A DNA stretch of 64,000 nucleotides from Pedobacter sp. D749. Lineage in GTDB: Bacteria > Bacteroidota > Bacteroidia > Sphingobacteriales > Sphingobacteriaceae. Position 1 is the first letter of the stretch. Each line of letters opens with the position of its first letter. The translations under genes were made by a program, and so were the position numbers. The stretch covers positions 1,612,001 to 1,676,000 of the forward strand of contig NZ_CP079218.1 of NCBI RefSeq assembly GCF_019317285.1, in the 5' to 3' direction. Below are positions 59,201 to 64,000 of the stretch, piece after piece. The notes under the pieces are model-generated. The model saw only the letters and a list, made by a program, of their open reading frames with translations. It did no database searches and had not been told where the DNA came from.

Positions 59201-62200
59201 AAGGACAATATTAGAGCCCGACCACTCCTTTAAAAAGTTATTAACTAAAACGAAAAATAATTTGCTTGAAATCTATGATCATCAAATTTATCCGTTTGAT
59301 TTGATATTGGAAGATCTCAATGTCCAGTGGCCGCGGAGCCGTTTTCCATTATTCGATGTTGTAGTCGGTCATCAAAATAAGAATAATGTATTCAAGGATG
59401 ATCATCCCCAAATGCATGGAGTTGAAGTTAGCGCTATTAAATCTTCAGCAAAAAAATGCGATGTTGATTTGCGAATAGAGTTTTTCGAAGACGACCAGGA
59501 AATTACTATCAACGTAGATTATGCAACCGACCTTTTTGTCCGCTCTAGGATAGAAATGCTGTTGGCGTCTTTGAAAGTGGTCTTAGCGGCTGCAATCAAA
59601 GGCGATGATTTTTCGATCAGTTCTCTGGACTATTTACCGTTAAGCGCGAAAAGAAAAGTTGAAAGATTGAATCGCCCGATTAGGAATGAAATTTCAGATA
59701 GAACATTATTGGACATATTTAAAGCTCAGGTTAAATCATTTCCTGAAAAAATAGCTGTTGAAACGGATAAAGTTGCTTTATCATATGTAGAACTTGATGA
59801 CTTAACAGATCAATTGGCTTTTTATCTCAGCAGTAACAGTAAGGTGACACCTGGTGAAGTAATAGCATTTTATCTTGATAAAACGGAATACGCGATCATT
59901 AGTATTATCGGTATAATGAAATCTGGCAGGGCATTTCTGCCAATTGATCCGCAATACCCTGTCGAAAGGGTAAAGTTTATTTTATCGGATGCTGATGTGA
60001 AACTTTTGATTACCGAGAGCGACCATATGTTCAATCTTGGATTTTATAATGAAGAATTGTTTGTCATCGATATAAAATTAAATCAATTGCCAAAAGATAC
60101 CTACAACGCTATTCCATTACCTAAGGTTAATGATCTTGCCTACATCATTTATAGCTCGGGATCTACAGGGACTCCAAATGGCGTTATGATTGAACATGCA
60201 AGTGTTGCCAATATGGTGGAGGATCAAATAAAGATGTTTTCAATTACAGCTAATGATAAAGTATTGCAATTTGCTTCATTAGCCTTTGATGCCGCTGTTT
60301 CGGAAATTTTTATGGCGCTGGGCGCTGGAGGCACGCTAGTGTTATTAAACAAAGATTTTATGGAAAACACAGATCTTTTTTTAGAAACTATGCGCCAGCG
60401 GCAAATCAGTGCGGTGACCTTACCACCGTCATACTTAAGCATTTTGGATAAGACGAAACTGAGCTTCTTAAGAGTTATCATCACTGCTGGAGAAGCCGCG
60501 ATTGCAAAGGATGCTATTCAATGCATAAATAATGGCATAACTTATTTTAACGCTTACGGACCAACAGAATGTGCGGTTTGTTCAACAATTTATGAAGCTA
60601 CCGATTTTGATATTAAACGACAGACCATGCCGATTGGAAAGCCTATCGAAAATTTGAATGTCTATGTACTGAACACTGATTTACAGCTATTGCCGATTGA
60701 TAATCCCGGACAAATATTTATAACAGGGAAAGGCCTTGCTAGGGGCTATATCAACAATGAAGTACTTACCGAACAGAAATTTATCTGCAACCCATTTGAT
60801 ACCACTCAAAAAATGTATGCTACGGGAGATGTCGGTAAATGGAATCAAGAGGGCACACTTGAATTTTTGGGTCGAAAGGATAAACAGGTAAAAGTACGGG
60901 GTTTTAGAATAGAACTAGGAGAAATCGAAACAACTTTGCTGAAGCATGGTGATATTGAGGAATGCTTAGCCATTGCAGATCAGCACAAGAACTACATTAC
61001 GGCTTATATCAGGAAAAAAAATAAAATTGAATTGTGGCCCTCACTGGCTGAGTTTTTTGTATATGACGATATTTTATATAAAACGATGGCTAATGATCAA
61101 CTTCGTAACGAAAAGTATCGAAATGCCATACGGAAGGTAATCAAAAATAAAGTTGTGCTCGAAGTGGGTACTGGAGCAGATGCGATTTTGTCGCGAATAT
61201 GTATAGAAGAAGGTGCTAAAAAGGTTTATGCTATAGAAATTCTTGAAGATGCATTTTTAAAAGCTACAAAATTGGTGAAAAGTTACGGCCTTGAAGATCG
61301 GATTATTGTTATTCTTGGCAATATCGAGGATGTTCAGTTACCGGAACTTGCAGACTATTGTGTCTCCGAAATCGTAGGAACGATTGGTGGATCAGAAGGT
61401 GCTGCTAAACTTATTAACTCTGCAAGACGCCTGTTGAAAAATCCATCGGCCATGATTCCTTCAAGAAGTTTAACTGCTATCGCCGCAATAACCTTACCGG
61501 AAGCAGAATTTGAAAACTCCTTTGAGGAACTGGGCGCATATTATGTAGAAAAGGTTTTTTCACAGGTAGGAAGAAAATTTGACCTGCGGTTATGTTTAAA
61601 TTCACTACCTAAAAAGAATTTAATTTCAAGCATCGGCGTATTTGAGGATTTAGATTTTACACAAGAGTGTGCCTTAGAAAGCACACACAATATCCACCTG
61701 GAAATTGATACATCATCTATTATGCACGGCTTTACCGTATGGTTAAACTTATTCACAGACAATGAAGAAGTTATTGATACCTTATCCGATAAGTATATCT
61801 GGTTGCCTATGTTTTTTCCAGTATTTTCAAATGGAATTGAGGTAGCACCAGGCGATAGTATAGAAGGTGAAATTGTACGCAAGCTTTCCGAAAATAACCT
61901 AAACCCGGATTTTATTATCAAAGGGTGTCTTAAGCGCACAGGTTATGAAGATCTCTTTTTTGAGTATGACGCTCCACATATCATCGAGCATTTCAGAGGT
62001 CACGAATATTATACCCAGCTGTTTGCCGATGAAAAATTGAAAATCACTCCTATACTTAATCATCAAAGTATCCGCAATCATTTAGAGAAATTTTTGCCTG
62101 ACTACATGCTACCGGAACATATGATATTCCTTGATCAATTTCCGCTAACCAGGCATGGGAAGATAGATCATAAAAATCTTCCAAATCCTGAAGTTTATTT

Positions 62201-64000
62201 AGAAGAAAAAGTTCAGAGGGGTTATGTAGAGCCCCAGACAGAAATCGAATGCCGGTTAGCTTCGATCTGGAAGGATGTACTAGGTCTTGATCGCATTGGA
62301 ATAGAAGATAATTTCTTTGATTTAGGCGGACAGTCAATGAAAGCCATCCAAATTGTTTCAAGAGTTTACAAGGAATTAAATATTAAAATTGAGCTGAAAA
62401 ATATTTTCGAGTTACAAACTATAAAAGGCTTAGGTGAATTGCTGGCAGGGACTTCGGAAATGCAATTTCAGGCCATTCCCGTCAATCCTGTAAAGTCTCA
62501 TTACGATCTTTCACATGCGCAAAAAAGGATTTGGATATTAAGTCAGTTTGAAGAAACTAAGGATGCTTTTGACTTATCCAGTAGGTTTCAAATAAAGGGC
62601 AACTTAAATATTGAATATTTTAAAAAGGCTTTTATCATTGTTATAGGACGGCAGGAAAGTCTCAGAACAACTTTCACTTTCGTTAACAGCATCCCTCAAC
62701 AGGTGATACATTCGATAGACGCTTTGCCTTTCGAAATGGAATTTATTGATACCAGTGAAAACTCTGTCGGTAACCAATTTGTCTTCGAGTACAACACAGC
62801 CTCAATTGATCTAGCTGAAGGTCCTTTATTCAAAACGCAACTCATAAAAAAAAGTGATCATTATTTTGAATTTGTCTTCACCATTCATCATGCGATTTGC
62901 GATGGATGGTCAAGTGTGTTGTTAATGAGGGAATTGACCGAGTGTTATAATTCGCTACAGCAACAAAGACAACCGAACTTACCTAAGCTTTCTATTCAAT
63001 ATAAAGATTTTTCCTCATGGCAAAATGATGAAATTTCAACAGGCATTTTAAACAATCACAAGAAATACTGGTTAGCCCAGGTTGCCGACACGCCCTTGTT
63101 AAATCTTCCGCTAGATTTCCCGCGACCGGTGATTAAAACATACGATGGAGACAGTATTAATTTTACTATTCCACCAGTGTTAACTGAACAGCTATACAAG
63201 TTAAGTCATCGACGGGATAGTACTATGTTTATGACATTACTGGCCGCGTTTTACATCTTGCTAAGACGTTATGCAGATCAGCAGGAAATTGTTATTGGCT
63301 CACCAATATCTGGAAGAGATCATGCTGAAATTGAGCAGATAATAGGTCTGTTTATCAATACACTACCGCTTAAGATTTCGGCTGGAGAAAATACTTCTTT
63401 TGATGAGCTGCTTGCCCTAGTCCGCGGTGTCACGTTGGATGCTTACGAACATCAGTCATATCCTTTTGATAAGTTGATAGAAGACCTCAGCTCTAAGCGG
63501 GATGTAAGTAGGTCTCCATTGTTTGATGTAATGATCGTATTGCAAAACTCAGACATGATGTCAGGCAGCAGCCTTAAAATGAATGGTTTGTCTTTAGAAT
63601 ATGTGGGTACGGCCAGTCAAAGTTGTAAATATGATATGATTCTTAATTTAACCGAAACAGAAAGTAATATAGAAGGAAGGTTAGAATTTAACCCGCGATT
63701 ATTTTCTAAAGAAAGAATTCAAAGAATGACAGATCATTTTACATGTATTTTGGAAGCGATCGTTATAAATGACAAAGTAAATATCGATGATCTTGACTTT
63801 GTCACGGACATAGAAAAAAAAGAAATCATTGAATTATTTAATGATACGAAAACAGATTATCCAAAATCTGCAAATCTGATAGATTTATTTGAAAAACAGG
63901 TCGTTCTTCAACCTAACGCAACTGCCGTCCTTTTTGAATGCATTAGCTTGACCTATTCGGTTTTAAATGAGAAAGTAAATCAGTTAGCGCGTTATTTGAT
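56286..64000 (+). CDS. NRPS5 (partial): C-A(relic)-PCP-C-A(Tyr, PRMT-like MT)-PCP-C-A...
   Basis: The frame opens at ATG 56286, 44 bp after NRPS4, and is still open at the window edge (about 2,571 codons seen). C1 (1-430) has DIYPLSPMQEGILF and HHIILDG (142). Residues 440-575 are a stub of an A domain: only a piece like the A6 region (KVYVIDDQNNLQPIGAIGNI) remains, with no A3-A5. PCP has GGHSL (Ser 623). C2 (678-1120) has HHIISDG (810). The A domain (1139-1970) has SSGSTGTPNG, where the usual Lys of A3 is Asn, and code DASTIAAVC (Tyr/aromatic). After motif A8 it carries a roughly 340-residue insertion with PRMT-like motifs (VLEVGTGADAILSR, VSEIVGTIGGSEGA). PCP reads GGQSM (2017), and C3 (2071-2500) has HHAICDG. 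A new A domain begins near 2530. It follows NRPS4 in the assembly line; the end lies outside. Confidence 0.94.
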   Translation, partial: MINKDHIKDIYPLSPMQEGILFHTLLDKSSNSYLSQSSYRLKGKIDIDLMIDCLNRLFQRHDILRTAFVHDKLDKPLQVVLKDRKAHIYLEDISQDKNPEQRIIDYCSQDIDKGFNLTTEPLLRCALFCLKAEEHEFVWTSHHIILDGWSMRNLTTEFYELYNNPENALPELKSSYKNYIQWLLRRDKELSKHYWQSYIADYDNKIELCPGRFKSDTNVSAKSFIFEMDGDFLRQLQKLASDNQATLSSLFKTVWGIVLSKYTNTRDAVFGSVVSGRPLAIEGIDDIVGLFINTLPVRCRYNADASFPNLLEAVNKENFENEKYNYHSLADIQALSPLKQNLFNTILVFQNFPKVEKGEVNKLHLDILGAKEFKPTSYQLNIVISCSDKISFSIDYHEQYYDENFIENLAGQLQEVIRQVLDKPIIKIDAISLLPESQKREIISWSGVKGLHKEKILKQLIRSRSDMAQGDTSLLFEADESNQVNDSETKVYVIDDQNNLQPIGAIGNIYLEIKDKSILPVKYFQNTKAHTFTGLGEKPIEVLNLNKVGRWVSKNELEIFVDERPQKVEAGEETTTQISSTMTIDEKIVWSDTELKVKEIFEDVLDMRGINQHDSFFELGGHSLKTIQVSSRVHRILNVKISISDIYDNFSIASLAKFIDKQKKEKYRTITPVPLAEHYEVSYAQRRLWTAGDSLDNKAHYNIQNSYLVKGILDESALEKAFEALVTRHEILRSTFKLVSGELRQFINQPAGWLKMLKVNLSNEKQPLSAVRRFAEIESSQLFNLESGPLIRISLIRISNNESVIIVTLHHIISDGWSFDLLIIEITQLYNLYVHKMTRPLNPLKINYKDYAKWHNKELSGERLLQHRNFWKSKLSGNIPSLDIPADFGRPINKSYAAKTVSAVLGKNLTKSIKDYCKENNVSTFMTLFSSVNVLLYKYTGQNEIIIGSPMAGREHQNLENQIGFYINVVPIRTILEPDHSFKKLLTKTKNNLLEIYDHQIYPFDLILEDLNVQWPRSRFPLFDVVVGHQNKNNVFKDDHPQMHGVEVSAIKSSAKKCDVDLRIEFFEDDQEITINVDYATDLFVRSRIEMLLASLKVVLAAAIKGDDFSISSLDYLPLSAKRKVERLNRPIRNEISDRTLLDIFKAQVKSFPEKIAVETDKVALSYVELDDLTDQLAFYLSSNSKVTPGEVIAFYLDKTEYAIISIIGIMKSGRAFLPIDPQYPVERVKFILSDADVKLLITESDHMFNLGFYNEELFVIDIKLNQLPKDTYNAIPLPKVNDLAYIIYSSGSTGTPNGVMIEHASVANMVEDQIKMFSITANDKVLQFASLAFDAAVSEIFMALGAGGTLVLLNKDFMENTDLFLETMRQRQISAVTLPPSYLSILDKTKLSFLRVIITAGEAAIAKDAIQCINNGITYFNAYGPTECAVCSTIYEATDFDIKRQTMPIGKPIENLNVYVLNTDLQLLPIDNPGQIFITGKGLARGYINNEVLTEQKFICNPFDTTQKMYATGDVGKWNQEGTLEFLGRKDKQVKVRGFRIELGEIETTLLKHGDIEECLAIADQHKNYITAYIRKKNKIELWPSLAEFFVYDDILYKTMANDQLRNEKYRNAIRKVIKNKVVLEVGTGADAILSRICIEEGAKKVYAIEILEDAFLKATKLVKSYGLEDRIIVILGNIEDVQLPELADYCVSEIVGTIGGSEGAAKLINSARRLLKNPSAMIPSRSLTAIAAITLPEAEFENSFEELGAYYVEKVFSQVGRKFDLRLCLNSLPKKNLISSIGVFEDLDFTQECALESTHNIHLEIDTSSIMHGFTVWLNLFTDNEEVIDTLSDKYIWLPMFFPVFSNGIEVAPGDSIEGEIVRKLSENNLNPDFIIKGCLKRTGYEDLFFEYDAPHIIEHFRGHEYYTQLFADEKLKITPILNHQSIRNHLEKFLPDYMLPEHMIFLDQFPLTRHGKIDHKNLPNPEVYLEEKVQRGYVEPQTEIECRLASIWKDVLGLDRIGIEDNFFDLGGQSMKAIQIVSRVYKELNIKIELKNIFELQTIKGLGELLAGTSEMQFQAIPVNPVKSHYDLSHAQKRIWILSQFEETKDAFDLSSRFQIKGNLNIEYFKKAFIIVIGRQESLRTTFTFVNSIPQQVIHSIDALPFEMEFIDTSENSVGNQFVFEYNTASIDLAEGPLFKTQLIKKSDHYFEFVFTIHHAICDGWSSVLLMRELTECYNSLQQQRQPNLPKLSIQYKDFSSWQNDEISTGILNNHKKYWLAQVADTPLLNLPLDFPRPVIKTYDGDSINFTIPPVLTEQLYKLSHRRDSTMFMTLLAAFYILLRRYADQQEIVIGSPISGRDHAEIEQIIGLFINTLPLKISAGENTSFDELLALVRGVTLDAYEHQSYPFDKLIEDLSSKRDVSRSPLFDVMIVLQNSDMMSGSSLKMNGLSLEYVGTASQSCKYDMILNLTETESNIEGRLEFNPRLFSKERIQRMTDHFTCILEAIVINDKVNIDDLDFVTDIEKKEIIELFNDTKTDYPKSANLIDLFEKQVVLQPNATAVLFECISLTYSVLNEKVNQLARYL

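Noticed and set aside
1-64000. CRISPR array, rRNA operon, insertion sequence or intact prophage
   Set aside because: No regularly spaced short repeats, rRNA-like sequence, transposase or phage structural gene was seen on either strand.

Overview
The window reads as a Bacteroidota chromosome, most like Sphingobacteriaceae (Pedobacter-type). The support is AT-rich DNA, several TAnnTTTG promoter elements (the Bacteroidota -7 box), few clear Shine-Dalgarno sites, a UpxY-type NusG paralog, DUF2807 and LytTR proteins, and a uxuA-type mannonate dehydratase next to an SDR oxidoreductase. No sequence search was possible, so the genus is inference.

The left 10 kb is ordinary accessory and housekeeping DNA. 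It starts with the end of an SDR gene and uxuA (hexuronate catabolism). Next come a 0.75-kb gene-poor stretch full of palindromic repeats, a small hypothetical gene and tRNA-Arg(UCU). Downstream of the tRNA lies a minus-strand island-like patch: a CoiA-like nuclease-family gene, a HEPN-like gene, a broken zinc-ribbon gene and about 500 bp of gene-poor DNA. An aldo/keto reductase-AraC pair follows (minus strand), then DUF1826, DUF92 and small secreted protein genes, and a promoter-plus-terminator unit that could be a small RNA.

From 10.8 kb to the right edge everything is on the plus strand and looks like one unfinished non-ribosomal peptide/polyketide operon of more than 53 kb. A LytTR response regulator is divergent at its left. 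The first plus-strand gene is a UpxY/LoaP-type processive antiterminator, a logical device for such a long transcript. Then come a NodU/CmcH carbamoyltransferase, an SGNH-hydrolase-like protein, a secreted DUF2807 protein, and the assembly line: NRPS1 (FAAL-ACP-C-A-PCP-C-A[MT]-PCP-E-C), AsnB, NRPS2 (A-PCP-C-A-PCP-E), NRPS3 (C-A-PCP), a second carbamoyltransferase, a PKS-NRPS hybrid (KS-dead AT-KR-ACP-C-dead PCP), a class III aminotransferase resembling diaminobutyrate synthases, NRPS4 (degenerate C-A-PCP-C-A-PCP-E) and NRPS5 (C-[A relic]-PCP-C-A[PRMT-like MT]-PCP-C-A..., cut by the window edge).

Specificity residues read by hand give Thr (DFWNIGMVH, exact textbook code), Asn-like (DLTKIGEIA), Tyr/aromatic (DASTIAAVC), a cationic residue (DTESIGTIC), Cys-like (DLYDFSLVW), Ser-like (DVWHYGWVD) and two unassigned codes (DPRHLSLLA, DIWEMTADD). 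The predicted product is a fatty-acylated, partly D-configured, methylated and probably carbamoylated lipopeptide with one ketide extension, probably after Asn. No thioesterase, MbtH, PPTase, trans-AT or exporter lies in the window, so the cluster continues to the right. The cluster also carries marks of recent rearrangement: an apparently exact 1,596-bp PCP-E duplication, GC-richer blocks meeting AT-rich DNA at a shared 56-nt seam, a dead carrier facing a degenerate condensation domain, and an adenylation domain reduced to a stub.
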